A DNA stretch of 64,000 nt, taken from NCBI RefSeq assembly GCF_000296775.1, contig NZ_AJLE01000010.1, positions 217,841-281,840 of the forward strand, given 5' to 3'. Below, one piece after another: positions 1 to 8,787 of this stretch. Below the pieces are notes generated by a model that was not told where the DNA came from, did no database searches, and saw only the letters and a list, made by a program, of their open reading frames with translations. This stretch comes from Sulfurovum sp. AR (GTDB taxonomy: Bacteria; Campylobacterota; Campylobacteria; Campylobacterales; Sulfurovaceae). Position numbers and translations under genes: made by a program. Within the stretch, counting starts at the first letter, position 1. Each line of letters begins with the position of its first letter.

Positions 1-331
1 GCCTAACAAAAATCTGTTTAATGTTAATTTGAGTAGATCTAAGCTTTAAATATGGTTATAGAATTTTTAAAGGATTATAAAAACGAAGTCAAATACAGAT
101 CGAATATTTGAAATTACATTCAGTATATCATAATAATAAGTATTAATGATAAAAAGGACATGACTGCATCAAAAGTTTCGAAATAATGTGATAGGAAATT
201 AAAACCTTATAAAATGTTCTATATAAGGAAGTTTTATAATAAAATTGTTAAAAAAATATAATGGAGTCAAAGAAGAATAGGCGAGTCTCTAAGGTCGCAA
301 ATCGCGACCTCAAAATCTAACCCAAAACCCT
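1..331. other. AT-rich gap downstream of fdhF
   Basis: I recognise no gene here. The stretch is very AT-rich. Its only clear structure is a 7-bp inverted repeat (AGGTCGC at 292-298, GCGACCT at 304-310, 5-nt loop) about 20 bp beyond the fdhF stop codon. That position suits a transcription end for the minus-strand gene, but no T-run follows on that strand, so a factor-independent terminator is not well supported. Confidence 0.4.
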
Positions 332-2428
332 CTACGCACTTACAGGAATAATGTCGACCTGAATCGATTTAAATGCAGCTGTCATGATCAGTTCATCACT
401 CTTATCACCGAAAATCTTATTGAGTTTTGAATCCACATGGTGAAACGTGGTATAGAGTGTTTTAGGACGTACTTTATCTGTGAATTTTACCTTTAATGGA
501 TTTGTTTGACCATACTCGGTTTTGAGGATCACCCTCTCCGTTGGGAAATCTGCACTATCGCTTTCATGTACTAAAAGAATATCCTCTGTATGTTTTTTCA
601 TGAGGTTCTCTGTATATTTGGTTTGCGCGGAGTTATTATAGTGGGCCATGATTCTTCCAGTCGTCAAGTGGTAGCCCTTAAGTGCTTTATTTAGAATCTC
701 TTCGATCATCCCTGAGAGTTTATACCCATGGTATCTGAATGCTCCGATACCATCTTTGGTTCTAAAATCTTCTCTATGCAGTACCGGTGTACCACCCTCT
801 TCAGTGATCGGCCAGGAAATTCCCTGCTTTTCATTGGCTCTAAGCATCTCATAAGAGGCACCACTGAATCTATTTGTTGCAGTTTTTCTCACATCATTCC
901 AGATATCTTCAGAGGTTTCAAAACCGAACTCCCCTCCCATTTTCTCATCAAGAAGTTTGATCACTTCCCAGTCATCCGGAAGATCAGAGTGTACCAGTGG
1001 CGTTGAGAGGTGGACTTTTCTCATGGCATTGATATAGATACCTGTTTTTTCATAGGCTGATTTAACACCCACTACGATGTCTGCACGTTCTGCAATATCT
1101 GTCATGAACAGCTCTTGTACAAAGATAAGCTCGAGGTTTTCAAATGCTTTTGTGATCTTATTGATATTCGGATGAATATGCGTGAGATCTTCACCGATAT
1201 TCAACACACCTTTAATGGTTCCGTCAAGCATGCCATCCACCAACTGAGGTGTCATAAGTCCCACCTCTTTTGGTGCAGTGTAGTCCGGTGCATAGTAAGG
1301 AAGCATACCCATATCACAGGCACCTTGTACGTTCGTTTGACCTCTTAAAGGCATTACACCCGCACCATCTTTACCGATGTTCCCGGTCATCAGTGCCAAA
1401 TGGACGATAGCCATGACCGCGTAAGAGCCATCGACATGTTCAGTGATCCCGAGTCCCCATAAAATAAGAGATTTCTTCGTTGCATACTCACGGGCGATCT
1501 CCGGGAGCATATCTGCCAGATACTCATACCCTTCCACTTCTCTGAAAAATTCAGGATTCGCATAAGGATCATTTAAAATGTTCTCTTTAAAGTGTTCAAA
1601 GTTCTTTGTTCTGTTCTTGATAAAATCTTTATGGTACAGCTCTTCAGTGATGATCGTATATGCCAACATATTGAGTACAAGCAGATTCGCTTCATGTGGT
1701 GTGACTGCTTTATATTTTGAGAATTTATGCAATTTGATCTCACGTACATCAAAACATGCGATAGGTGTACCCTTTTGTGCCGCTTTGATCATACGGTTAC
1801 CGACAATCGGGTGTGCTTCAGTCGTATTGGAACCCATTACGATCATAAATTCTGTTTTGTAAATATCATCAAACGGGTTACTTGCAGCCCCCTCACCGAT
1901 GGTCAGTCTCATTCCCTTGAGTGATGGAGAGTGACAGACTCTGGCACAGTTGTCTACGTGTGGAGAGTTCAGTGTATAACGCGTGAACTTTTGGAAATAG
2001 TAAGCTGATTCGCATGAAGTTCTAGCCCCTCCAAGCGAACAGACAGATTTTTCACCATATTGTGATTGAATATCTTTGAGCTTCATTGCCCCTGCAGTGG
2101 TAGCAGCATCCAGATCAGTCTCATACCAGGTATCATCAAGATCAGTAAGCGAACTGGAAATCGCTTCTTTAATCTCAGGGTTCTTCTCTAAAAAGCTTTT
2201 GCGGATACGTGGCGTTCTTAATCTCTCTTTTGCATCAACAAAGTCATATCCATGTGTCCCTTTAATACAAAGTTTTCCTTCAGATGTAGCGCCATCCGGA
2301 TGTGCAAAAATCTTCTTGATTTTATTCTCTTTTGTGTCAACCTCAGCTGCAATATCACAACCCACACCACAATACGCACAAACACTGTCTATTATTTCAA
2401 AATTGTTATCAGCTTTTTTTGTCATCAT
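332..2428 (-). CDS. fdhF: Formate dehydrogenase-type molybdopterin oxidoreductase, catalytic subunit (Cys form)
   Basis: This 698-aa protein has the layout of FdhF-type formate dehydrogenases, which oxidise formate to CO2 at a bis-MGD molybdenum centre. Cys17, Cys20, Cys24 and Cys54 form the N-terminal [4Fe-4S] motif (CAYCGVGC, then GKLC). The active site is RVCHSP, with Cys165 where E. coli FdhF has selenocysteine, followed by His166. The codon is TGT, so no Sec machinery is needed. The motif RGQTNVQGACDMG carries the conserved active-site Arg. There is no Tat signal, so a cytoplasmic location is inferred. No beta or gamma subunit or fdhD lies next to it, so the electron partner is unknown. 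The start has two adjacent ATGs; the second (2425) sits at a better distance from AAAAGGG. An assimilatory nitrate reductase is less likely given the RVCHSP site. Confidence 0.8.
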   Translation of the reverse strand: MMTKKADNNFEIIDSVCAYCGVGCDIAAEVDTKENKIKKIFAHPDGATSEGKLCIKGTHGYDFVDAKERLRTPRIRKSFLEKNPEIKEAISSSLTDLDDTWYETDLDAATTAGAMKLKDIQSQYGEKSVCSLGGARTSCESAYYFQKFTRYTLNSPHVDNCARVCHSPSLKGMRLTIGEGAASNPFDDIYKTEFMIVMGSNTTEAHPIVGNRMIKAAQKGTPIACFDVREIKLHKFSKYKAVTPHEANLLVLNMLAYTIITEELYHKDFIKNRTKNFEHFKENILNDPYANPEFFREVEGYEYLADMLPEIAREYATKKSLILWGLGITEHVDGSYAVMAIVHLALMTGNIGKDGAGVMPLRGQTNVQGACDMGMLPYYAPDYTAPKEVGLMTPQLVDGMLDGTIKGVLNIGEDLTHIHPNINKITKAFENLELIFVQELFMTDIAERADIVVGVKSAYEKTGIYINAMRKVHLSTPLVHSDLPDDWEVIKLLDEKMGGEFGFETSEDIWNDVRKTATNRFSGASYEMLRANEKQGISWPITEEGGTPVLHREDFRTKDGIGAFRYHGYKLSGMIEEILNKALKGYHLTTGRIMAHYNNSAQTKYTENLMKKHTEDILLVHESDSADFPTERVILKTEYGQTNPLKVKFTDKVRPKTLYTTFHHVDSKLNKIFGDKSDELIMTAAFKSIQVDIIPVSA

Positions 2429-2532
2429 GTACCCTTTTGTACTTAAATAGGAGTAATTTTATCCTATTTTAATTAAAATTATGTTTTTTTAAGTAAGTGT
2501 TGTTACTATCTGCCAAATTATATCAAAAAAGG

Positions 2533-2555
2533 ACACTAATATTTACATTTAGTGT
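2533..2555. promoter_or_regulatory. Inverted repeat between fdhF and the OFA transporter
   Basis: A perfect 7-bp inverted repeat, ACACTAA (2533-2539) and TTAGTGT (2549-2555) with a 9-nt spacer, lies in the 177-bp gap between two divergent genes, 50-70 bp before the transporter ATG. It has the size and placement of a dimeric regulator's operator that could control one or both genes. The regulator is unknown. Confidence 0.35.
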
Positions 2556-2605
2556 AGAGTACAGATATATATGATCCCTGTAATTCAAACATTAAGGAAA
2601 ATTCA

Positions 2606-3856
2606 ATGACTACACAAGTTAAAAACCGCTGGTTCATGGCCCTGGCTGCGATGGCAATTCACATATCTATAGGCTCTGTCTATGCATGGAGCGTCTATGT
2701 AAAACCTATACAGTCCACCATGAACTGGACACTGACGGATGTCACTATCACTTTTTCTATCGCTATCTTCTTCTTGGGTCTCTCTGCCGCGCTTATGGGT
2801 AAATTCGTAGAGCGTAAAGGACCAAGGGTTGCTGCGACACTTGCAGCTGTTCTATTTGGACTGGGGACTGTTGGTTCCGGTCTGGCTATCCACCTGGAGT
2901 CAAAGCTGCTGCTTTACGTTACCTATGGTATTTTAGGAGGAGCCGGACTTGGTATAGGGTACATTTCTCCTGTTTCTATGCTTGTCAAATGGTTCCCGGA
3001 CAGACGGGGTATGGCAACGGGACTTGCTATCATGGGCTTTGGTTTTGCCTCTGCCATCTCAGGGCCTGCCATAAAAGTCCTGATCGATGCTGTAGGTGTC
3101 TCTTCAACTTTTTATATTTTGGGTTCTATCTACTTCATTGTAATGTTTACTGCAGCACAATATCTTGCCAATCCTCCAGAAGGGTATATGCCTGCACATT
3201 TCACTGCTGCCATCAATGCAGGGAAAAAGAAGCTCAAAGAGGACCTGGTAAACATTACACGTGATGAAGCCGTCAAAACTGCCAGATTTTACGGACTTTG
3301 GATCATGCTTTTCATCAATGTGACCTGCGGTATCGCGATCATCTCTGTCGCTTCTCCGCTCTTACAGGAAGTCATAGGTATCTCTGCTTTGGCTGCCGCC
3401 TCAGCCGTAGGACTTATGGGTATATTCAACGGTGCAGGTAGAATTGCATGGGCAAGTATCTCGGATTACTTGACAAGACCTGTCGTCTTTATCCTTTTCT
3501 TTATCACGCAGATCATTGCATTTTATATGCTTACTACCGTGACAAGTATACTGCTCTTCCAGATCCTCCTTTACTATATCATGACCTGTTACGGCGGTGC
3601 ATTTGCTTCTGTTCCTGCCTACATCGGTGATATATTCGGTACGAAAGAGCTTGGTGCTATTCATGGGTATATTCTTACTGCCTGGGCGTTAGCCGGTCTT
3701 GTAGGTCCTATCATCATCGCCTATGTCAAAGACACAACGGGGAGTTATACGGGTACCTTGTATGTCTTTGTCGCTCTTTTCGTTGTGGCTCTCATTACCT
3801 CACTGCTCATGCTTGTAAACATCAAAAAAATAAAAAATAAGCAGATAATGGCATAG
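2606..3856 (+). CDS. MFS transporter, oxalate/formate antiporter (OFA) family
   Basis: This 416-aa polytopic protein has about 12 hydrophobic segments. It matches the OFA branch of the major facilitator superfamily: an early segment carrying IGSVYAWSV, the motif VKWFPDRRGMATG, and the second-half motif NGAGRIAWASISD. OxlT exchanges oxalate and formate; other OFA members carry different monocarboxylates. It is divergent from the formate dehydrogenase gene, so formate is the natural substrate guess, but specificity cannot be read from sequence. The start at 2606 follows AAGGAAA at a good distance. It has a short Lys-rich C-terminus. Confidence 0.8.
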   Translation: MTTQVKNRWFMALAAMAIHISIGSVYAWSVYVKPIQSTMNWTLTDVTITFSIAIFFLGLSAALMGKFVERKGPRVAATLAAVLFGLGTVGSGLAIHLESKLLLYVTYGILGGAGLGIGYISPVSMLVKWFPDRRGMATGLAIMGFGFASAISGPAIKVLIDAVGVSSTFYILGSIYFIVMFTAAQYLANPPEGYMPAHFTAAINAGKKKLKEDLVNITRDEAVKTARFYGLWIMLFINVTCGIAIISVASPLLQEVIGISALAAASAVGLMGIFNGAGRIAWASISDYLTRPVVFILFFITQIIAFYMLTTVTSILLFQILLYYIMTCYGGAFASVPAYIGDIFGTKELGAIHGYILTAWALAGLVGPIIIAYVKDTTGSYTGTLYVFVALFVVALITSLLMLVNIKKIKNKQIMA

Positions 3857-3884
3857 TTTTCTATACTTAATTGAGCCCTATAAA

Positions 3885-3915
3885 GATAAATAAGAGTAAA
3901 ATTCTCTTATTTATC
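3885..3915. terminator. AT-rich 12-bp hairpin after the OFA transporter
   Basis: GATAAATAAGAG (3885-3896) and CTCTTATTTATC (3904-3915) form a perfect 12-bp stem with a 7-nt loop, 29 bp after the transporter stop. The stem is AT-rich and no clean T-run follows, so it may be a weak terminator or an RNA-stabilising hairpin. Confidence 0.45.
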
Positions 3916-3982
3916 CTAAAATTAAAGTTTGTATTAATCTTACTCTGTTATTATCACGAAAAATTAAAACCAAAGGATGACT

Positions 3983-4231
3983 ATGTCAACTATAAATATA
4001 GCCCAAGAATGTGGATGCTTCAGAAGAAGTGAATTAGAAAACAATGTTACGTTTGATAACAAAGATGATGCGATGATGAAAGCACAAGATATGGTAAGCC
4101 ATATGAATGAAAAGTTCTGTGGTAAACATGGATTTGAACTAAGAGAAAGTGGCGATAACTTTAGCATCTCTATGAAAGCACCTCAAGCAGCTGCTTCAGG
4201 TGGATGCTGTGGTGGTGGACACTGTTCATAA
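3983..4231 (+). CDS. Small Cys-rich protein with CCGGGHC tail, function unknown
   Basis: I do not recognise a characterised family. The start at 3983 is chosen because AAAGG at 3972-3976 lies 6 nt upstream; an in-frame ATG at 3977 touches the ribosome site and would add two residues. The protein is 82 aa, with an early CGC pair (ECGCF), a central single Cys before GKHGFEL, and a Gly/Cys/His C-terminus (GGCCGGGHCS). The tail resembles flexible metal-binding tails found in metal chaperones and maturation proteins. It is a single gene between two hairpins. A role in metal handling is inference only. Confidence 0.75.
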   Translation: MSTINIAQECGCFRRSELENNVTFDNKDDAMMKAQDMVSHMNEKFCGKHGFELRESGDNFSISMKAPQAAASGGCCGGGHCS

Positions 4232-4254
4232 GAACAGTTCTTCCAATCAATAAT

Positions 4255-4307
4255 GTCGTGGCGAACACCCTCGTAAGCGAAGCGATTCGAGAGCCACGAC
4301 GATTTTT
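4255..4307 (+). terminator. Rho-independent terminator after the Cys-rich gene
   Basis: GTCGTGGC (4255-4262) pairs perfectly with GCCACGAC (4293-4300), followed by GATTTTTT. The 30-nt interior can form a smaller CTCG/CGAG stem. It lies 24 bp after the plus-strand stop. A second small inverted repeat (TGCCTC 4345-4350, GAGGCA 4362-4367) lies between it and the end of yajQ on the other strand. Confidence 0.7.
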
Positions 4308-4397
4308 TGCTTCGTTTTTTCTAAAAAAATGAAGAGAGAAACAATGCCTCGATCAAGCAAAGAGGCAATCATATAAAATTAACAAAACGTTAAACTA

Positions 4398-4895
4398 TTA
4401 TTTAAAATTTCCAAACACCAACGGTGCCTTAAGATCCAACTTCTTCACTTCAGCTATCACAGCCTGAAGATCATCTATCTTCTTCCCTGATACACGTACT
4501 TCATCACCCTGTATAGATGGTGTGACCTTTATTTTCATATCTTTGATTGCTTTAACGATCTTTTTGGCTTCATCTTTATCGATCGTGTCAACGATACGGT
4601 AGATCACTTTTGTGTTACCGCCGGATATACCCTCCGTTTTCACCTCTTCAAGTGACTTCCCTGCAATACCTCTTTTGATCAGTTTGGAGATAAGTATGTC
4701 TTTCAGTGCATCGATCTTGGCATCTGTGGAAGAGCTGAGACTCAAAGTCTTCCCGGCTTCATTAAGGTTTATCTCAGCGATCAATCCTTTAAAATCAAAA
4801 CGTGTAGTAACCTCTTTTTGGGCCATGACGATCGCATTCTTTAGCTCCATCATGTCCAGTTTTGCTGATATATCAAAATAGTGGTCTTTGGCCAT
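4398..4895 (-). CDS. yajQ: YajQ family nucleotide-binding protein (UPF0234)
   Basis: The 165-aa protein matches YajQ in length and sequence: an N-terminal block with HYFDISAKLDMMEL, the central TRFDFKG motif, and a C-terminal VRVSGKKIDDLQAVI segment. YajQ proteins are soluble double-ferredoxin-fold proteins that bind nucleotides; cyclic-di-GMP binding has been reported for some members. It is the last gene of an operon, 10 bp after hom. What it does here is not evident from its neighbours. Confidence 0.9.
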   Translation of the reverse strand: MAKDHYFDISAKLDMMELKNAIVMAQKEVTTRFDFKGLIAEINLNEAGKTLSLSSSTDAKIDALKDILISKLIKRGIAGKSLEEVKTEGISGGNTKVIYRIVDTIDKDEAKKIVKAIKDMKIKVTPSIQGDEVRVSGKKIDDLQAVIAEVKKLDLKAPLVFGNFK

Positions 4896-4905
4896 CGCAG
4901 CTCCT

Positions 4906-6168
4906 TTACTTCTCTATCCTCATCATAGCGATCTTACCATGTACCACATCCAATTTTTCTAAAGCGATCATGGCATCTTGCATTTTACTCTCTTTACAGG
5001 TATGTGTCGTAAATAGCAGTTTGGCTATCTCGTCATTTTTTGTAGGCTTTTGAAGCATTGCCTCTATAGAGATATCAAATTCTCCAAGTGTTGAAGTGAT
5101 TGCTGCAAGCACACCGCTTTTATCATCCACTTCCAGTCTCAGGTAGTACTGGGTCACAATGTCTTCTTTAGGCAGAAGCTTAAGCCCGCTCTCTAAACCT
5201 TTTTTGTAGCCTAGCATAGGCCCCTGATTTCCACGGACGATATCAACGATGTCCGCGATCACAGCCGAAGCAGTCGCATCACCGCCTGCACCAGGTCCAT
5301 AATACATCGTTTCACCTACACGGTCACCTACGACAGTGACTGCATTCATCACACCGTCCACTTTGGCGATCATAGACTCTTGCGGTATCATAGTTGCATG
5401 CACTCTAAGCTCTACCCCCTGACCCACTTTTTTGGCGATACCAAGCAGCTTGATCTCATAACCGAACTCTTTTGCAAAAGAGACATCTGTTTGCGTAATA
5501 TTCTCTATACCTTCAATGAGGATATCTTCAGGTTTTGCATCCAACCCATAGGCGATACTTGCCAAAATGAGCAGTTTGTGCGAAGCATCAAACCCACCCA
5601 CATCAAACGTAGGATCAGCCTCTGCATACCCAAGTTCTTGAGACTCTTTCAGGATCTCATCATACTGTGCACCTTCATTGATCATCTTGGTGAGCATATA
5701 GTTACATGTACCGTTCATGATCCCCTGAATAGACTCTATGTGGTTTGCTGAAAGCCCGTTACGCAATGCACCGATCACAGGTATACCACCAGCGGTACTT
5801 GCTTCATACATCAAAGGGATGTCACCGGCTATCTCTTGCAGTTCATAACGATGGTACGCAAGCAGTGCTTTATTCGCAGTCACAACGGCTTTACCGTTCT
5901 CAAGCGCTTTTTTAACGAGTCTGTAAGGCTCATCCACACCGCCCATCAACTCTATCACGATGTCGATCTCTGGATCATCAACCACATCATATGGATTATC
6001 ACTTAGTGTAATGCTTACCCCTCTATCTTTCGAAAGATTTTTCACCACACCCGATTTTACAACGATCTTTTCTCCGGCTCTGGCTTCGATGATGTCACCG
6101 TTCTCTTCAAGTATCCTTGCAACACTTGCACCGACAGTACCTACACCTAAGATTCCTACTTTAACCAT
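4906..6168 (-). CDS. hom: Homoserine dehydrogenase
   Basis: This enzyme reduces aspartate semialdehyde to homoserine for threonine and methionine synthesis. The start at 6168 gives MVKVGILGVGTVG, which opens the Rossmann fold; an upstream extension in the same frame would run inside the aminotransferase gene and is rejected. The 420-aa protein has the NAD(P) motif GVGTVG, the catalytic-domain region around GIMNGTCNYML and EADPTFDVGG, and a C-terminal ACT domain from about residue 345. The ATG overlaps the upstream stop codon by 8 bp, showing coupling. The ACT domain suggests feedback control by an amino acid, probably threonine (known of the family). Confidence 0.95.
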   Translation of the reverse strand: MVKVGILGVGTVGASVARILEENGDIIEARAGEKIVVKSGVVKNLSKDRGVSITLSDNPYDVVDDPEIDIVIELMGGVDEPYRLVKKALENGKAVVTANKALLAYHRYELQEIAGDIPLMYEASTAGGIPVIGALRNGLSANHIESIQGIMNGTCNYMLTKMINEGAQYDEILKESQELGYAEADPTFDVGGFDASHKLLILASIAYGLDAKPEDILIEGIENITQTDVSFAKEFGYEIKLLGIAKKVGQGVELRVHATMIPQESMIAKVDGVMNAVTVVGDRVGETMYYGPGAGGDATASAVIADIVDIVRGNQGPMLGYKKGLESGLKLLPKEDIVTQYYLRLEVDDKSGVLAAITSTLGEFDISIEAMLQKPTKNDEIAKLLFTTHTCKESKMQDAMIALEKLDVVHGKIAMMRIEK

Positions 6169-7393
6169 TCTTTTTCGCCTCTTCCAGTTCTTTGAGGAAC
6201 TTCTTGATATTTCTCGCAGCTTGACGGATACGGTTTTCATTTTCTATCAGTGCGATACGTACATATTCATCCCCGTATTTACCAAATCCTATACCAGGAC
6301 TTACAGCAACCCCTGCATGAAGAAGAAGTTGTTTTGAAAACTCTAAAGAACCCATATCTCTTGCTACTTCAGGTATCTTACCCCAGATGAACATGGATGC
6401 ACTTGGTTTTGCCAATGGCCAGCCTGCATTAGTAAATGCTTCTATCATCACATCACGTCTTTTCTCATAACGAGGAATGATCTGCTCATCAGGGATATAT
6501 CCATGCTCATCGAGTGCTACGGTCGCAGCCACTTGGATAGGAGTAAACATTCCATAATCCAGCCATGATTTGATACTCTGGAGTGCCCCTATAAGCTTTT
6601 TATTTCCTACGATGAAACCTACTCTCCAACCTGCCATGTTATAAGACTTTGAAAGTGTATATGACTCAACAGCCACATCTTTTGCACCCTCCACACTCAT
6701 GATAGATGGTGTCGTGTATCCATCAAATGTGATATCTGCATACGCAATATCTGAAATAATATAAAAACGTTTCTTTTTCGCTAGTGCAACCAGTCTCTCG
6801 TAAAACTGTGGTGTCACTGTCGCTGTCGTTGGATTGTGTGGGAAGTTCACCACCAAGAATTTTGCCTGAGGTACTGAATTGTCCAGTGATTCTTCTACAT
6901 CTGCCAAAAATCTGTCTTCATCTACCTCAAATGTGTTTTCATCAAAAATAAGCTGCATCTTCTCAACATTGGCTCCAGCCAAAATAAATGCCTGAGAGTG
7001 AATAGGATAAGTAGGGTCTGGGACAATAGCAACATCACCCGGGTTGGAAATCGCTTGTACAAGGTGTACATACCCCTCTTTACTCCCCATTGTTGCAACG
7101 ATCTCTGTATCCGGATCGAGATCTGCATTATACTTACGCTTATACCACTTGCTCATTGCCAAACGGAGTTTATATATCCCTTTACTTGCACTGTACCCAT
7201 GTGTTTTTGGTTTTTGAGCCGTTTCACATAGTTTATCGATGATAGGTTGTGGCGTAGAGGCATCAGGGTTCCCCATAGAGAAATCTATGATATCCACCCC
7301 TTTTCTTCTGAGGTCCATTTTAATCTCATTGATCTCTGCAAAAAGATACTTTGGCAACCGGTTTATTTTTTCAAATTGAATTTCATCAAACAT
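6161..7393 (-). CDS. Class I/II aminotransferase, AlaC-like
   Basis: This 410-aa PLP enzyme closely resembles E. coli AlaC (YfdZ) along its length: the opening INRLPKYLFAEI, then DIIDFSMGNPD, THGYSASKGI and MGSKEGYVHL. The PLP-binding lysine is in SYTLSKSYNMAGWRVGF. AlaC makes alanine from pyruvate with glutamate as donor. Related enzymes are often labelled LL-diaminopimelate aminotransferase, and sequence alone does not separate the two. It is followed directly by hom, so a role in aspartate-family metabolism is also possible. Its Campylobacter counterpart (Cj0150c, from memory) holds the same place. Confidence 0.85.
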   Translation of the reverse strand: MFDEIQFEKINRLPKYLFAEINEIKMDLRRKGVDIIDFSMGNPDASTPQPIIDKLCETAQKPKTHGYSASKGIYKLRLAMSKWYKRKYNADLDPDTEIVATMGSKEGYVHLVQAISNPGDVAIVPDPTYPIHSQAFILAGANVEKMQLIFDENTFEVDEDRFLADVEESLDNSVPQAKFLVVNFPHNPTTATVTPQFYERLVALAKKKRFYIISDIAYADITFDGYTTPSIMSVEGAKDVAVESYTLSKSYNMAGWRVGFIVGNKKLIGALQSIKSWLDYGMFTPIQVAATVALDEHGYIPDEQIIPRYEKRRDVMIEAFTNAGWPLAKPSASMFIWGKIPEVARDMGSLEFSKQLLLHAGVAVSPGIGFGKYGDEYVRIALIENENRIRQAARNIKKFLKELEEAKKNG

Positions 7394-7449
7394 GCTTTAC
7401 TCACTTTACATTTTTTTTCATTTTTATCATTAGCCCCATCCAGACAGTA

Positions 7450-8046
7450 CTAAAATTGGCTTACGGGTTCAGCCGAAACATTTCCCTCTTCCACCATGGC
7501 TTTACCACTCTCTATACGCTCTTTAGGAACAACATCTTCTACTTTTTCTTCTGTCACTGTATTTGTATCCATATTGCTGACAACTACATTGGCAATACTT
7601 AAATCTTCTATACTCATCTCTACTTTATTTTCTTCATTATCCGTGACAGTATTTTCTATCTTTTGTTCATCGATAAAGGGGATGAGCCCACTCAAATGGT
7701 TTTTATCGAACTGTGTAAAAAAATACCAAGAAGCATACGCCAAAAGAGCCAGGACAAGAAATAAAAACAATTTTGATTTCCCTTTTTTCTCTTCATCCAT
7801 AGGATGCACTACAGTAAAACCTTTCTCTTCTTTTTCATTCGAGTAATAGGCCAATGCTTCTTCTTTTAACTGACTTAGATCTGCTTTATACTCTCGTTCT
7901 AGAATAGAGATGAAACCTAAGGCTTTGATCTTTTTTAGCGCATCAAAATTTGCAGCCAAAAGATTTTCAAGATTCTCTTCAGCTATCTTTGTCTTTTGAC
8001 TGATACTTTTTATCGTATTTTCTTCAAGTATCTCATTTAATTGCAT
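7450..8046 (-). CDS. HTH-TM-periplasmic protein, RodZ-like architecture
   Basis: The 198-aa protein has three parts. Residues 1-70 are a helical, helix-turn-helix-like domain (LNEILEENTIKSISQKTKI) similar in style to RodZ and other cytoplasmic HTH domains. Residues 88-107 are one membrane segment (KLFLFLVLALLAYASWYFF). The rest is an acidic, low-complexity, presumably periplasmic tail. RodZ links the MreB cytoskeleton to the wall machinery; whether this protein does so is not shown. It overlaps the end of the upstream methyltransferase gene by 14 bp. The same slot in C. jejuni holds a membrane protein (Cj0152c, from memory). Confidence 0.75.
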   Translation of the reverse strand: MQLNEILEENTIKSISQKTKIAEENLENLLAANFDALKKIKALGFISILEREYKADLSQLKEEALAYYSNEKEEKGFTVVHPMDEEKKGKSKLFLFLVLALLAYASWYFFTQFDKNHLSGLIPFIDEQKIENTVTDNEENKVEMSIEDLSIANVVVSNMDTNTVTEEKVEDVVPKERIESGKAMVEEGNVSAEPVSQF

Positions 8047-8719
8047 AACCCATCCTATGTATTAAAATCGCTGCAGCTGCACTCACATTCAATGAGTCAA
8101 ATGCATGTTTCATCTCTATCGATACCCTATGATCAAGTTTAGCTATAACCTTCTTGGAAAGTCCTTTGCCTTCACTCCCCAACACAAGTACACGTTTGGT
8201 GTCAAATGTCATCTCTTGTACATTTTCTCCATCCATCGAGGCACCATAGAAAGTAAATCCAAGTTGCTGAAGTTCATTAAATGTATCTAAAATATTTGCT
8301 GAGATCATAAAGGGCATATCCAGCATAGCACCGGAACTTGTACGTGCTATGGCAGCAAAATTAAGTTGCTTAACCCCTGCCGCAATGACAGCATCCGCAC
8401 CAAGTGCATAAGCAGACCTTACAATGGCCCCTATATTCCCCACATCCGTTAAACCATCCAGTACGACGATAAAATCATTTTTTTTGATCTCTGCCAGAGT
8501 ACTTTGTTCAAACGCTTCCATCTCAACAAGTATTCCCTGGTGATTTCCACCCTTACTCATGGATTGGGCCCACTTCTCTTCTAAAAACTTGATACTATCA
8601 TGGTATTTATGGAACAGCTCTTTAGGGAGTATCCCCTTCTTAGCAACATAGACAGTTTTTATTTTCTCCGAATGCTGCTCCAGGGCATGCAAACAGACTT
8701 GTTTTCCATATATAATCAT
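8033..8719 (-). CDS. rlmB: TrmH/SpoU family RNA 2'-O-methyltransferase (RlmB-like)
   Basis: The three SPOUT motifs are present: LDGLTDVGNIGAIVRSA (motif 1), VLVLGSEGKGLS (motif 2) and SLNVSAAAAILIHR (motif 3), which form the knotted SAM-binding site. The N-terminal part (IIYGKQVCLHAL) resembles the RNA-recognition extension of RlmB, which methylates G2251 of 23S rRNA in E. coli. At 228 aa it is near the family size. The exact target cannot be read from sequence; TrmH-type tRNA methylation is the alternative. It lies in an operon with other rRNA modification genes. Confidence 0.85.
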   Translation of the reverse strand: MIIYGKQVCLHALEQHSEKIKTVYVAKKGILPKELFHKYHDSIKFLEEKWAQSMSKGGNHQGILVEMEAFEQSTLAEIKKNDFIVVLDGLTDVGNIGAIVRSAYALGADAVIAAGVKQLNFAAIARTSSGAMLDMPFMISANILDTFNELQQLGFTFYGASMDGENVQEMTFDTKRVLVLGSEGKGLSKKVIAKLDHRVSIEMKHAFDSLNVSAAAAILIHRMGYAIK

Positions 8720-8787
8720 AAAAATGATAACCCTTTTTATCCTAGTTACTAATTGAGTGATTTTACCTTTTTTTTGCTTTTACAGTG

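Noticed and set aside
6169..6240. N-terminal extension of homoserine dehydrogenase
   Set aside because: It would be coded inside the aminotransferase gene and precede the canonical Rossmann opening MVKVGILGVG.
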